Source of the DNA: Quercus robur
Taxonomy: Eukaryota; Streptophyta; Magnoliopsida; Fagales; Fagaceae
Length of the DNA: 64,000 bases
NCBI RefSeq assembly: GCF_932294415.1
Contig: NC_065538.1
Location: forward strand, 44,616,843-44,680,842
Direction of reading: 5' to 3'
This document shows, piece after piece, positions 45,983 to 58,502 of the stretch; the first letter of the stretch is position 1; the number at the start of each line of letters is the position of its first letter. The notes below the pieces were generated by a model that ran no database searches, had not been told where the DNA came from, and saw only the letters and a list, made by a program, of their open reading frames with translations. The position numbers and the translations under genes were made by a program.

Positions 45983-48900
45983 ATGGTACTCCCACTATTG
46001 AAGCTTGGGACGTTGGCCTTGAAGACTCTCAGCAAACCCGTGGCTAGCAGGTTGAAGCAACAAGCTGCGATTCATCCAAGGTTCCGCCAGTTAATCATCG
46101 ATATGGCCCAGGTACTTAACTACGTTATCCCATATTTTTACCTTCACAAACACATTTCTAATCTCATTTTATCAACTGGGTGTTGATGTGTATCATTGTA
46201 TCCATTTGAATATCATTCTGGGCATGAATATATGTAGTGAACATAAGGCCATGACTCATTCTGTGGAAATTTGAACTTATGAAAAGGAAATCTAGGAAAT
46301 GTAATATCCATTTTTGAAGCTTCCACTTCATTTATGAGTTTGTGAAATAATTATAATTCACATATGCTATATGGGTCATATTCACAAACATCTAATTGTT
46401 TCATAGTTGCTTGTGTTTAGATATTAGTTTTGTTGTTTGTATGTAAGAGAAAAAGAAAAAAAGAAGAGAAATTAACTGAGCTCTAAATATGTTATTTTTT
46501 ATGATGATGATTGTAATCAGAAAAACCATCGATTCACGACACAAATGCAAAGACGCATATATGGTCATGCAACTGACGTTGAAATTCGCCCTTTGAATGA
46601 AGAGAAAGCTGTTCAGGCTGCTGTAGACCTTATTGGGGAACTCTTCGTCTTCTCGGTAAAATTTATTTGCCTGTTTGCATATTATAACAATGCGTGATGT
46701 TACTACTACTACTACAAATTTTACTAAATAAAATTGATGTATCAACTTCATACACAAAACTAAAAATTAATTTATTATGTTGTTGATGTGGCACCAATCA
46801 CACTCATTGCCACGTCAATTTGTAGGTCTTCTATAGCAAAATTGTTAGATATTATAGCAGTTTCATATAAGAATTCCCCTAAATCTTTTGCTCTCATATA
46901 GAAACAAAGGGTAATAGTAGAACTTGACCACTGAAGTATGTTTTTGGGCTTGTGCTATTCTGTATACTTTTGTATATTTATGCATGTGTCATTTTATATA
47001 CAAGCCAAGGTATATTCCTTATAATAAATGTATTTGAACTTTTGTCTGCTGCTGTATCACGACCAACTAGCCTATAGAAAGTTATAGAAAAATGGTACTA
47101 TGCATTATTGTTACTCAACGCCTTGAAATGCAGCTAATATGAAGAGCAGTAAAGTCTTAGAATGATTTAAGTAATGCCTTGAATCAAACTAACTAATATT
47201 GTGATCAGATGTGCATGATGATATGGGTTTTGTGGAATATAATGTGAGGAGTGAATCTCAATGGACCAATTCTAAAACAATGAAAGGATTTGGGGTTTTG
47301 AGTGATAGCTCAATGGTACTAGCACCATCTATGGTGCCCAATATTTTGGATTCAAACCCCCCCTCCCCCCCTCCTCTTTACCTAGCCAAAAAACAAAGAG
47401 AAGGGACTTGTTTGGGGAAATTTGATTCCTGTATATAAAAGTAACACAATTTAAATCTGACAACACTCTATATGGTTGACTTCAAATTTATTTGAAATAT
47501 GATCCTTCCTTTCCTTTCTTTGTATCACATTGGAAGGTGAGTTTTGGGCATGAGGATGACAAAAGTGGAGGGACTTGTGTTCACAGGATGCATAGAGAAT
47601 TTCACTACTCAGATTTAGGACTTGATCATTAGGTGATTGGGTAACACAAATATATAGCTGAAACACAAGGCCTGTGTTACATTGCAATTGAAGTTGCCCT
47701 TGTTTAGTATATGAGAAACATTTCCATGAAAATCTTTGTAATAGCTGACTTGATTTTCCTGTGACCTTATACCCAACTGTTAGAAAATAAATACTTTTAG
47801 TTTTATTTTTATTAATGGTTAAATTAATATTATTGAGGTATTCATGCATTGTTTACATATAAAAGAAAGTAGTGTGGTTTAGCCTCCTATTTTCCACAGC
47901 CTTTCTGGCTAGAGTTTGAACTGTAAAATAACCTTTTGTTTAATCTAAGAGAAATTCTACTGCTTGGATGTGAACAAAGAAGCTTGATAATGTTTTCCAA
48001 TCTTCCAACTATATATGCAATTCTCTTTTGTTTGTAATACATAATGTGTATAACACAGTAATTGTTTGTTATATTCAAATTAATAAATCTCTTAGATTTT
48101 TTTTATTGGCAAATTACACACGCACCCAGTGGGTTTTGAACCCACGAGCCCAACCTCCATCCCATTATCATGGGTAATGGAAGTTCTAGTTGAGCAATAT
48201 CTCATTGGCAATACATGTCTTAGATTTTTAGAGTTAAAATATAGATGCTTTTCCCTTTTCTTTAATGTGCATTGCCATCACCACTTATTTATTCATTTTT
48301 TTAAACTTGAACTGAATCACCTCCAATTTGTGCTTATCAACTACCAAATTTGAATTATTTGTGGTGCCTTAGGATTACACTAGATACTGTCCAACCTTTT
48401 TGTGTCGCTCTTGGACGTTGTATCACAACACAAAGATAGTTTTGATTAATACCTAAAAGTTGAATAATTCTGTCCTTGCAAATATCTCGATTCCTGGTTG
48501 GTGGTCACTTTTTGTTTTTTTTTTGGGGAATTTTTCATCCAAATTAGTGAATCAAATGCATTTCCACCTTTTGAAAATAGATGAACTGAAAAATTCATCT
48601 TTCTTTTGGGTAAAATAGTTTTTATACTGACTTGTAAAATTGAAATGATGCACTATGATTGGTTACTGCCTACAATTTCATGATTCTTAATTGTAAAGCA
48701 TTTGTTTTCTACCCATCCAAGGTGGTATCTATCTGACCACAGGGGAAAAAGAACCCCACTTTTGCATGCATTGTATTTAATATATAGAGGGCCTTTGTAA
48801 TTTGTACGTATAGGGGACAAGAATATCAATTATCTGATACATACATACATACATTTAACACATACAAATTGAATGCTTATCTCACGAAAAGCCAATTATA

Positions 48901-51128
48901 TATCTATAGATATATTATTGACTTATCAGAAATAATTTTTACTTATCAAAAAAGATATAGATTATTTTGGGACTAAAGCTTTGTTGTTGTTTCATGATCT
49001 AATTTCTGCCTATATAGGTTGCAGGAGTTGCTGTGATCCTTGAGGTGCAAAGAAGTGCTAGATCAGAAGCCAGAAAGGAGGAAGTACGCAAACAAGAACT
49101 TGAGGTGATATGGCAATACTCATCTTTGTTAGTGAAACTTAATCCATATGTTTAGTTCATTTTGTCTAATGAGATATCTGGAGGTCTTTCAAGAGACGGT
49201 CATGCATCCAATAAAATATATATTGACAGGCTTCTTGAGATGTCATTAGATATTTTTAGTAGAGTTCTGAATGTGTTTCTTTATTTTTATTTTATTTAAT
49301 AATGGTAAGTTACACTCGCACCCAATAGGTCTTGAACTTCACTGTCTGTCTCATTTTGATGAGAGGAGGAAGTGCCAATGGAGATGGTATACACTATGGT
49401 TAAATATCAAATATTGATAATTATTAACACTTCCCTTTTCTTCCCACTTCCTCTTCTTTATGTCAGTAAATCTTCAACTTAAATTATCGAGGAAAACTAA
49501 CTTGACTAAACTAAAGTAAAGTAATCAATTTTCCTAATTATCAAGGATTTCAAGTGACCAATCCAAAATTAGTTTCTTGCTTTAGGTTTCACATAGAACA
49601 ATTTTGCTTTAAGAAATAGGCCAAACAGATACTTTTTGTGTTGCTCACAGCAGAATTTTGTTTTAATGGAGGTTTGGTGCATTTGGAGGGAATGCAATTA
49701 GCGCACTTTTGAGGACTTACAGTTGCTTGCTTTTTTTACTGGTTCCCTTTATGATTGGGCTAGGGTTTGGGGGCTCACATCTAGTGACTCTCTTCCCTTG
49801 TTCCTTAGCTCTTTCTTACTTTGTAATCAGTTTTCTTTTCTGTTCTTCTTTTTTTCTTCTTTGTAATCTCTGATATGCTTTCTGTTTTTTTGCATAAAGC
49901 AGTTTTTTGAATATACATCTTTCTTACTTATCAAAAAAAACCATTCTACAGTAAGAAAAATATCAGGGTCAAACATAATTAGTTTCTTGCATTAGGGTTT
50001 CATATAGAACAATTTTGCTTTTAGATATAGGCCAAACAGATAGTGATTGTATCGCTCACAGCAGGATTTTGTTTTAATGGAGACTTGCTGCCACCATTCT
50101 ACAGTTAAAAAAAAAAAAATCAGGGTCGTGTAGCAATGTTGTTTCCTCACAAGTTGTTTTGTGAATCCTGCACACTATATAATAACTGTACCAACTGGGA
50201 AGCTCTATTTGGAGATGAGCTAGACATTCTATAGCTTCACAATATATAATAAACCGTACTGACTGGCAAGCTCTAGATTGATTAGTGGATATCATATGGC
50301 AATGCTAAGAAGCACTGTCTAGAGAAGAGCTGAACTGAGGTTGTGATAGACTAGTACAAATGAAACTTCATGATTGGATATTTAGGGGTTTCAAAAATAT
50401 CATGATATGACTTTCATTTTAGTCTTTCAGAGAGAATCAATTCCAATATTCCCCACTACTTTTAACATTCCCATTATTAATTAGTACAATTCTATTGCTC
50501 TAAGAATGCACATAGTTTTGAGACAATGAATCTTCTTTTTAAAAGTTTGCTATGAGAAGCTATATCAACACTTTTCTTTGAATTTTTGTAAGAAAATGTG
50601 CTATTTTCTTTTTCTTTTTTTGGGGAGAGAGAGCAAAAAGGGGGGGACGGGGGTGGTTGTTGAAAAGAATTAAGCTAATATACTTAACAATTTGTGGATG
50701 AAGACAACAATTGGAAGGAAGACTTTACAATGGTTGTTTCCATCCTGCATTTCAGTGGAAGATATACTACAGAACTCAATTGTTAAAGAAATTGGAAGTT
50801 CTTTCTTAAAGAATTTTTGTGTCATTTTTGGGAAAATGTTATAGTAAATTATAGTCATACAGACACCATTATATTACTGCTGCCCATTTTGTGGTTCTTG
50901 GCAAGATAAGTATAAATAAATTTCTAAATTGTGACTAAATTACATGTCCCTTTGTTCACTTTTTACCAGAAAATGAGGCAAAGAGATGAAGATATAGCTA
51001 GAGAAGTAGAACTCCTTAAGCAAAAACTTGAGGAACTGGAGCATATTGCCAAGGGACGAGGACTCAGTGGTATGTTTCACTTCAAACAGTCTAATACAGA
51101 CAACGAAAAGCCAGCTAAACCAGCTTGA
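45983..51128 (+). CDS. OPA3: OPA3-like protein (mitochondrial), four exons
   Basis: Coding exons 45983-46111, 46521-46655, 49018-49104 and 50970-51128 join in phase 0 to give 169 residues. All introns are GT-AG (409, 2362 and 1865 bases). The protein starts MVLPLLKLGTLALKTLSKPV, contains LKQQAAIHPRFRQLIIDMAQ and IRPLNEEKAVQAAVDLIGE, then a hydrophobic stretch (LFVFSVAGVAVILEV, about residues 83-97), and ends in a charged coiled-coil segment (about 118-146) and a short tail. This is the layout of the OPA3 family, small mitochondrial membrane proteins linked to organelle shape in animals; the plant role is little known. An ATG 33 bases upstream in frame (45950) is possible, but family members begin at MVLPLLKL. 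The length is close to other plant members. Introns 2 and 3 hold SINEs and a local duplication. Confidence 0.93.
47281..47400 (+). mobile_element. tRNA-derived SINE in OPA3-like intron 2
   Basis: An A-box-like 'gatagctcaatggtac' and, about 40 bases on, a B-box-like 'ggattcaaacc' followed by C runs ('cccccctccccccc'). This is the head of a plant tRNA-related SINE. The spacing is too long and the fold too poor for a real tRNA. Confidence 0.65.
48100..48212 (-). mobile_element. tRNA-derived SINE in OPA3-like intron 2, antisense
   Basis: In antisense: A-box-like 'gatattgctcaactag', B-box-like 'gggttcaaaacccac', then a stretch ending in an A tail (T run on the plus strand at about 48097). It is a complete short SINE body of about 110 bases. 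Confidence 0.7.
49295..49345 (-). mobile_element. Fragment of the same SINE in intron 3
   Basis: 'ggtaagttacactcgcaccc' and 'ggtcttgaac' match the 3' half of the SINE at 48100-48212 (gcaaattacacacgcaccc, gggttttgaac). The rest is degenerate. Confidence 0.55.
49567..50110. repeat. Direct duplication in OPA3-like intron 3
   Basis: A segment of about 115 bp is present at 49567-49680 and again at 49978-50090, with 'atagaacaattttgctt', 'aggccaaacagata' and 'attttgttttaatgga' in both. 'accattctacagt' also occurs twice, at about 49941 and 50093. The copies have diverged at many sites. Confidence 0.8.
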
Positions 51129-51720
51129 TCTAAGCGCGAGAGTCTTCAAATAATTACAGATTGGAACACAACTTCAGATTAATTGAATAGTTCTCCCTCA
51201 GCAAGGGAAAGCTTTTTTTTTTTTTTTTTTTTACTTTTTCCCATTCTTTTGACCTTGTGTCATCTTTTCAGATTGAGATCTGGCTTTGCTTACCCCATTT
51301 GTAAATGAATAGCGAATACTATCAAAACTGAGGTTCTATTTGTTCTGCGGGAAAATAAAATGAATGAATACAGTTGCGCTGTCAACTGAGATGTGTTTGT
51401 ATAATTGTATTGGTGGAAAATGGAAAATAGAAAAGCAGCTAAATCAGCTTGATTTAAGCACCAGATTCCTCCAAATAGATTTCAATTTTGTAGCACAATT
51501 TCTAATTAATTGAAATATTGAATAGTTCTCATCCCTCAGCAAGGCAAAGCTTTTTGCTTTTTTGCATTCTTTTGACCTTGGGTCATCTTTTCATTTACTC
51601 GTGGTTTCATCTACATCATTTGTAAACAAATACTATCAAAACTGAGGTTCTGTTTGTACTTTGTATTGCTGGAAAACGAAATGAAGGAATACAGAAGGGC
51701 TGTCCATTGAAGCATGTTAA
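51113..51720 (+). repeat. Tandem duplication of the OPA3-like 3' end
   Basis: 51113-51410 (last codons, stop and 3' UTR) is repeated at about 51429-51720. Shared stretches include 'cagctaaa.cagcttgat', 'gaatagttctc', 'ccctcagcaagg', 'actatcaaaactgaggttct' and 'gaatacag'. A polyadenylation hexamer AATAAA (51354-51359) is present in the first copy and lost in the second. Confidence 0.85.
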
Positions 51721-52319
51721 GTTTTATATCATATGAATTAGATGAGATGTCTAACTAAATAGTTATATTTGTAGCAACATTTTCCCCCTTTGAATATAAC
51801 ACTATTTCTCCTCACGCACACCCCGTGCACTCACATACATACAGATATATGCACACACATACGGATACACACACGCAGACATGCACATGTATGTGCATGT
51901 ATGTATGCTGGAGGTGGAAGAGCTATTGATTCAATTGTATAGCAAGCTTAGATTAACTAGGGGGTGTTTGAGTGCCAAGCCTTGTTGCTCCAGTTCGTTT
52001 GCATGACAAGACATTGTTCTTTCTATGCACTTGGTTGAGAAAGGAAAATCTGTGTTTGTACTTTTATGAGCCATCCGGAGAGCAGGTATTTCTAATTGAT
52101 ACTCTCATTTGTACTTAACCAAAATATAAAGAAAAAAGAAGAAAAAAATCATTCTGTCATAATCCATCAATTCCTTTTCCTATTTTATACATACGTTGCT
52201 CGTTTCTGCCATTTTTTATTTTATTTTTTATAATAAACCACAAGCCTCTTGAGTGAGTCTTGACAACATACATGCGAACTTTGTGTGTCTTGGTGATAAT
52301 ATCATAATATGCCCCACTT

Positions 52320-52658
52320 TGTTCCGTACCAGTGGACTTTTATCTCTACAATATTGTTGAGATAGATGCTAAAGTGATTGTGGATGTCATGAAGAATTCT
52401 GCTTATGTAAATCAGATTATATCTCCCATTTTGGACGACTGTAGGCAACTGATGACCGGATTCCAGCAAGTTCAATTGAAGCATTGCTACCATCAAGCTA
52501 ACCGTTACGCTAATTTGATGGCTAGACTAGGAGCTAATCAAGAGCAAGAGTATATGTTGTTTTCAAGTCCACCTGTGGACTTAGCTAAAACATTGGAGGA
52601 TGATAGTTCTGGTGTTGTCTTTAACAGACTTTGTTCTGTTTCAGGTGTAATTTGTTGA
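52320..52658 (+). pseudogene. RNase H-like domain fragment of a plant LINE
   Basis: The open frame from 52332 reads IVEIDAKVIVDVMKN, DDCRQLMTGFQQVQLKHCYH, then QANRYANLMARLGANQ and FSSPPVDL...FNRLC. This is the C-terminal RNase H-like domain (RVT_3 type) found at the end of plant LINE polyproteins and in related host genes. The N-terminal half with the first catalytic acidic residue is missing. The frame is open to its natural end. Confidence 0.8.
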
Positions 52659-52659
52659 G

Positions 52660-54610
52660 TTTTCTATGAAATCGTCTTTTACCAAAAAAAAAAACCGGCT
52701 TAGCCTTAGGCTTTCATAATGAGGAATGTGATGTCAAAAGTATAAAATGTTAGATATATATATATACATATATATGCACACACATTTTAATGCTCCAAAT
52801 ATATGTTGGAATTTGGAATTTTTTTTTTTTTGAAAAGTTCCATATCAAGGCAGGAAAATAAAAAGAATAGGTAAATAAATTGGATTTAGACCACAGATCT
52901 TTAAGTTATCCACAAAGTTATCTGATTCGTCTTTTTTAATTTTGGATTAAAGACGAAAGATGATTTCTATATTTTGTGATTTGAAATTGAATGGTTATCA
53001 TTGGCAGATATACAATGTTCTCTCTATTCTCTAATCTATTTGGTTTGAGTATTTAAATAATAGAAGGAATATGGGTATGGCTGATTTTTATTTTTTGGAT
53101 AACAATCTGTATAGCCGTCCTTTTTAAAGTCTATGCATGTATATATCACGAATGGGTGTCGACGATAAAGGAATCTGATGGACGGTAGTGGACTTGCTCT
53201 TTATACCTTTCTTACTCCTCTCATTTTTCACTTTATCACCCTCAAGAAAAGAAAATTAAATAAAATTGTTTTTATTTTGTTGTTAGTGGAAAGGCAAAAG
53301 GAAATAGTTGCCTAGTTGGGTTTTGCGTCTCTCAAATTAATCAGCTGTTTTACTTTTGTTTAGTGCCCAATTTCACTTTACCAAGTCAAGATTTCAGATG
53401 GGTTTACCATCTTGCATCTGATTGGTTCCTCCAAAATATTAATTAATGGGTTTTGCTTCTCTCAAACTAATTAGTACAAGTAGTTATCTATCTGTTCATT
53501 TTGAGAAATAGTTTGGTATTTAAAAGCTCTTGACACCCTTGTTAGCCAAATAATAATAATGATAATAATAATGAGTCATTTATTTTTGTTAATTAGTCCC
53601 ACATAAATATCGGTTAAATATTATTTGACTAAGTGACAATGATTTCTATTTTCCTTCACAAAAAGTGGAGTGGGAGATTTGAATCCATTTTCTCTCTATA
53701 GCAGAAATTGAATTATATCACTATAATATAAGACTCTTACCGTAAGTGATAATGAATTATTTTTGAAAATATATCACAAAAGAAATAGTCGTATGGTAAT
53801 TTTTAACACACAAATTAGTCTCATATCATGTGATTTTATGGACCATAAAATAGTGCAGCTGAAAGTTAAAAAAAAAAAGGCCATGACTATTAAAACTAAT
53901 GCACAGTAATCTTATCAAATGGTTTACTCTTTACTATTTCTTCTTCTCTGGATTCATAAAATTACAATCCCTATGATTTGTTCATAAAATAAAGAGTTAC
54001 ATTTGGTATTTCAAAACTTGTTAATGTCAGAGTTGGACTCAAATCCAACTTGATTGGGCTACAAATGCAATTGATCAACTAGAAGAAAGAGCCTTTGAAG
54101 ACTCAGCCAAACTTGACTTGTATGGGTTTGAAAAAAAGTAAAATTTGCCCACAGATGAAATTTGGAAAGTAATAATAAAGTAAACTAGACAATTAAAGTT
54201 CTTGGTCTTAGCAGTATTATATTTTCTCTGTTTGCAAAGTAACGAAGAAGACATATTTGCTGAATTCAGCCTCTTGATTAATCAAGCCTAGTAACCCTAA
54301 TTTGCAATTTTGATTTGAGTACATGTTCCTCTTACGGTTGGTTTGTGAGAAAATGTGGGAATATTAAATAAAGTGAAATTCATGAATTTTTGTTTGACTG
54401 ACATTGTTTGGAAAATAAGCCACTGAACTGGGATTAATATATTTAGTTGGTTTCGTAACATTGATTTAGAATTGTTTAGGAAAATTCCTATTTTTATATT
54501 ATTTTTTTAATAAGAAAACGTGAGAAAGAAATAGAAAGTGAAATTTTGAATATTATTACTTTACAATGTATGTTTAAGGAATGTAAGAAGGGCAAAACAA
54601 TCTTTTTGTA
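52660..54610. other. Intergenic DNA, no gene seen
   Basis: AT-rich, with small microsatellites (TA near 52755, AAT repeats near 53555). No gene or clear repeat end was recognised. Confidence 0.5.
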
Positions 54611-54614
54611 AGTT

Positions 54615-57145
54615 TTATCTTAATAATTTATGCTCACACTTTAAAGAATTTCTTGATAAATCTATCTCATGGATTGAGATAGAGAGAGATTTCATTGGTT
54701 TATATAGAAATTATTACATGATGGATATTTCCCATTAAACATGAAAGAGAGAAACAATAGGAGAAAATCATGTATAGGAGAGAATCATGTTAATGTTTCT
54801 GACTTTCCAAAGATGAAGAATAGCTGGATATGGTAGGTGATTGAATCCTACTGATTTTTAATCACCTAAAAGCATGCTTCCTTATTTTTTGCTTTTTTTA
54901 TGTTGCCTTGTTTTCTGCACTTTCACTCCACCTTAAACTTGGCGATCAAGACAAAGGCCAAGTTTGGTCTTCAATTCTCAAAATGGAAGCTTGGAGAGGG
55001 GTTTGGTGAAGATATTTGCAAGTTGGTTGTGGGAAGAAATAAAGTGTGTTTCTAGAGAACTAAGTGCCACTCATTCACGCACATAATGATAGTCCAACTC
55101 AATATGCTTTGACCTGCCATGGAAGACCAGATTAACTGTCATGCGGAGAGCACTGAGATTGTCACAATGTAGTAATGGGGCATGATAGAGTGGAATTCAA
55201 AGATCACAAAGAAGGAAAGATAACCAAGTAAGTTCAATGGTAGTTGAAGCCATGGAACGATACTCAACTTCAGCACTAGATCGGGCCACAATGGGCTGTT
55301 TTTTTGCACTCCAAGAGATGTAATTGCTAGCAAGAAATGTGCAAAAGCCAGTGGTAGATCGACAGCTAGTGGGACAACCAACCTAATTAGCATAAGAAAA
55401 GACATATAAATCAAGTGTGCTTGAGGCCAAAATACGCATACCAAAATGAGCAGTGCCTTGAACATAACGTAGAATGCGTTTAACAAGTTGGTAATGGGCC
55501 ATGGTAGGATTCTACATGAATTTGCAAACAAAATTCACACTATAGGAGAGGTCAGGATGAGTGAATGTTAGGTATTGTAACCCACTAACAATGCTACGGT
55601 TAGGGCTGTCCAACTTACTTGCCCGAACCCGACCCGGAACCACCTGATCCGACGAATCCGGCGGTCGGACTTAGGTCTTGACGCTGGCGGGTCGATTTCA
55701 GATCTCCTCTTTCCAAAACCCGTGAAACCCAACCTGCTTGAAGACCATTAACTCCGGCCATTTTTCCCAGATTTTCGGCTACATTTTTACCTATTTTGGT
55801 GATTTCTGGCATGATATACACCAGATCTGGTTGAATCAGTGATTTCTTTGCATGATTTGGTGGAAATCTCACCAGATTTGACGAGTTCTCATCAAATCTT
55901 GGACGGATTTGGCAGGATCTCACTGGATCTGGCAAGACCTCGTTGCGTTTCAATAAATTCCGATGATTTTCGGTTTCACTCGAAACCGACACCACCCGTT
56001 GGCAACCCAAACCGACGAACCCATTACTGTACACAGGTCGGTTGCGGGTTGGGCACAAACCTAACCCGCCCGACCCATGGACAGCCCTAACTACGGTAAT
56101 GGGTGGGATTGGGGTACAACTTAGTAGAGGTAAGGATATGGCGACCTTTGGATGGCATAGGAGTGGAGATGGGTTTGCAAGAACGCATTCCACCACAATC
56201 AAGGAGGTCTAATGCATAACGTGTTTGGGAAAGAAATAGACCATAAGTAGTTCGATGAACTTCTATGCCAAGGAAGTGATGGAGAAAACCCAAGTCCTTG
56301 ATTGAGAACTCACAACCCAATTGAGAAATAAGCCAATAGTAATTCGAGTAGGATTATCACTAGTGATCACCATATCGTCAACATAGAGAAGGAGCATAAG
56401 AACACCATGGCAAGAGTGGCAAATAAACAAATTGGGGTCAATGATACTACAATAGAACCCAAGTTGAAGCAAGTAGTCGCTAAGTCAATCAAACCAGGCT
56501 CGAAGAGCTTGTTTGAGACCATAGAGAGCACGATTTAGTTGACATACATAGTTAGGGTGTTCGTAATCAATATAGCCTGGAGGTTGTTGCATGTAATTGG
56601 CATAGATAAAGAGCCATGCTGGAATGCATTTTTAACATCCAATTGATGAATTTCCTAGCCTTTAACAACAACAAGAGTAGGAACAAGTCGAATGAATAAC
56701 ATGAGAAATTTTTTTGAGAAATCTACACCATTAACTTGGTTGAACCCTTTTGCTACTAACTGAGCTTTAATACGTTCAAGGGAGCCATCAGCTTTCAACT
56801 TTGCTTTATAAATCCACTTACAACCCACCACATTCATATCAGGTCTAAGGGGAATAAGAGTCCATGTTTTATTTGCTGCAAGGGCAGCTAATTCCTCATC
56901 CATTGTTGCTAACCAACCAAGGTGGCGTTTAGCAGTAGTGATGGTGCATGGTTCAATTGGGACTGCATGAGAGTGGTGTGCTACATGGAGATTAAGATAC
57001 TTAGGATTGGGCTTGCGAACCCCAGCCTTGGACTGAGTGAGCATTGAATGATCTGGTAAGCTTGATGGAGTAGAGAGGGCAGAAAATAAGGAAGCATGAT
57101 TTTAGGTGATTGAATCGTTTTCTGCACTTTCACACTCATCACATT
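54615..57145 (-). mobile_element. Decayed Copia retrotransposon: pol 3' half and 3' LTR
   Basis: Antisense from 57044 to 56655 gives MDEELAALAANKTWTL and VGCKWIYKAKLKADGS, the start of Copia reverse transcriptase. Near 56380 comes LLYVDDMVITSD, the catalytic motif. Then LGIEVHRT and RYALDLL follow, and after the MITE at 55601-56089 come the RNase H pieces [11 protein letters not shown] and [17 protein letters not shown]. Frames are broken in several places. A purine tract (aaggtggag, antisense) precedes a 3' LTR that starts TGAAAGTGCAG at about 54928 and has a TATA-like tatataaacc. The gag, protease and integrase parts are missing. A short LTR-like piece lies at 57093-57140. Confidence 0.82.
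55601..56089. mobile_element. hAT-type MITE inside the Copia pol gene
   Basis: 489 bp with perfect 11-bp inverted ends TAGGGCTGTCC / GGACAGCCCTA. Flanks gctacggt (55593-55600) and actacggt (56090-56097) form an 8-bp duplication with one mismatch, as made by hAT transposases. Sub-terminal repeats of the type 'cccgaacccgaccc' occur at both ends. A 195-codon open frame crosses the element but has no recognisable domain and is not a gene. Confidence 0.87.
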
Positions 57146-58000
57146 ATCAAATACCTTCACAATTGATCAAATTGAAACATATTAAGGATTTTTTTTTTTT
57201 TTTTTTTTTTGAGAAGAAATCATCACAAGGAAATTAATCAGTGTAAGTAACTAAGCACACCACAAGGGTGGTAATTGTAATGATCATTTTTAATTATATT
57301 GTGTTGGTAGAAAAGTTTAAATATAGACTATTTTATGAGATCAATTAATATGCTTTTGGTTATGGTAACTAAAAAAAATGCAAAACAACATTTGATCTAA
57401 AAACATCCTCAATTAACGGGTTAGAAAGCGAAGTGTGAGAAAAATCTTGCAGACAACCATGATGGGAATTCATTAACCCTTTCTGATCTTCAAAGACATT
57501 CCAATTGCATATGTCCAAATCTTTAATTAATGTTGAAAAGGCCATCGACATCTCATTAGAGAGAGAAAAAAAAAACAAAAAACAAAAAAGCAAAAAAAAC
57601 AAAAAAGGAAAACTGAAAGATAATGATGTCTCAAAGAACAGCAATTCAGCCAATTTTATTATAAGACGCACGAAAGGCCCCAACTCCAAACTTTCATGCT
57701 GATAAGTGGACCAAAAAAGCTTGACAAATTTTTACTAATTATTACATTTAATAAAATCAAAAAAACAGGTAGTAGTACTATGAATGAAAGTTTAAGGTTG
57801 AAAATGAAAAAGCACAAAAATTACGGGCTGAGTGTCTGACAGATCATCACCTTTCCTTATCACCCCAAACCAATGAAATTGTAAAACCCCAAAATTCCCA
57901 AAACAGCCCCAACTCACCACCCTTTATATCAGTTACAACACGAAGTCTCAACCAGTAATTTTCTCAAATCCCAAGGGCAAATAATAGCAGCAGTAGTAAC
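57146..58000. other. Intergenic DNA upstream of the VOZ gene
   Basis: Contains T and A runs (57187-57210 and about 57568-57610) and no recognised gene. The last part presumably includes distal promoter sequence, but no element could be assigned. Confidence 0.45.
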
Positions 58001-58089
58001 AGGACAAGAACAAATGCTACTACTTTAGCTTTTGCCGCGTCCACATTGCTTTGCTCCCAGAGCAGAGGAGAGGACTATGTTGTAGCGTT

Positions 58090-58114
58090 GTTACTTGTTA
58101 CTTGTTACTTGTTA
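58090..58114. repeat. Triple 7-bp repeat (ttacttg)
   Basis: Three and a half tandem copies of ttacttg directly before a short CT tract, upstream of the VOZ 5' UTR. Confidence 0.85.
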
Positions 58115-58386
58115 CACTCTCTCTCTCCCACTGTGCATAATTTTTTTTTTAAAGGAAAAAAATAGCTTTTTGATTAGGAAAATAGGTATCAGAAAATTTG
58201 AAAAGAAAAAAAATAAAAGAAAGAATGAAGCTTTGGAGGTGACTGGTGAGCATCTTTTTTTTTTTCTTCGACCAGTCTAGTCTTCTCGAATATTTTGCTT
58301 TTTCTCTTTTCTTTTCTCTCTGTCTCTTAAAATTTCCTAGCACTTTCACTCTTTTTTATAGTTATATTTCTCAGAGCTTGAGAGGT

Positions 58387-58412
58387 AGAGAGAGAGAGAG
58401 AGAGAGAGAGTC
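58387..58412. repeat. GA microsatellite in the VOZ 5' region
   Basis: About 12 GA units. They probably fall in the first, non-coding exon, which ends at the donor at 58503. GA-rich 5' UTRs are common in plant transcription factor genes. Confidence 0.85.
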
Positions 58413-58502
58413 TGTGAGAGTTGGATCTCTTCTGAATTAAGTTTTCAACTCCTTTTTTTCTTTTTTGGATAACGATCAGCTAAAGGGTTCTCTCTGTATC
58501 TG

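Noticed and set aside
48120-48200. Possible tRNA gene (gggttttgaaccca)
   Set aside because: It has only an A-box and a B-box and no cloverleaf; it is followed by an A tail in antisense, so it is a SINE.
55615-56202. 195-codon frame, the longest single frame in this part
   Set aside because: It crosses the end of the hAT MITE into Copia sequence and has no domain; MITE repeats in the frame explain its openness.
57369-57702. Frames on both strands around A/T runs
   Set aside because: Composition-driven (Lys or Phe/Leu runs); no homology recognised.
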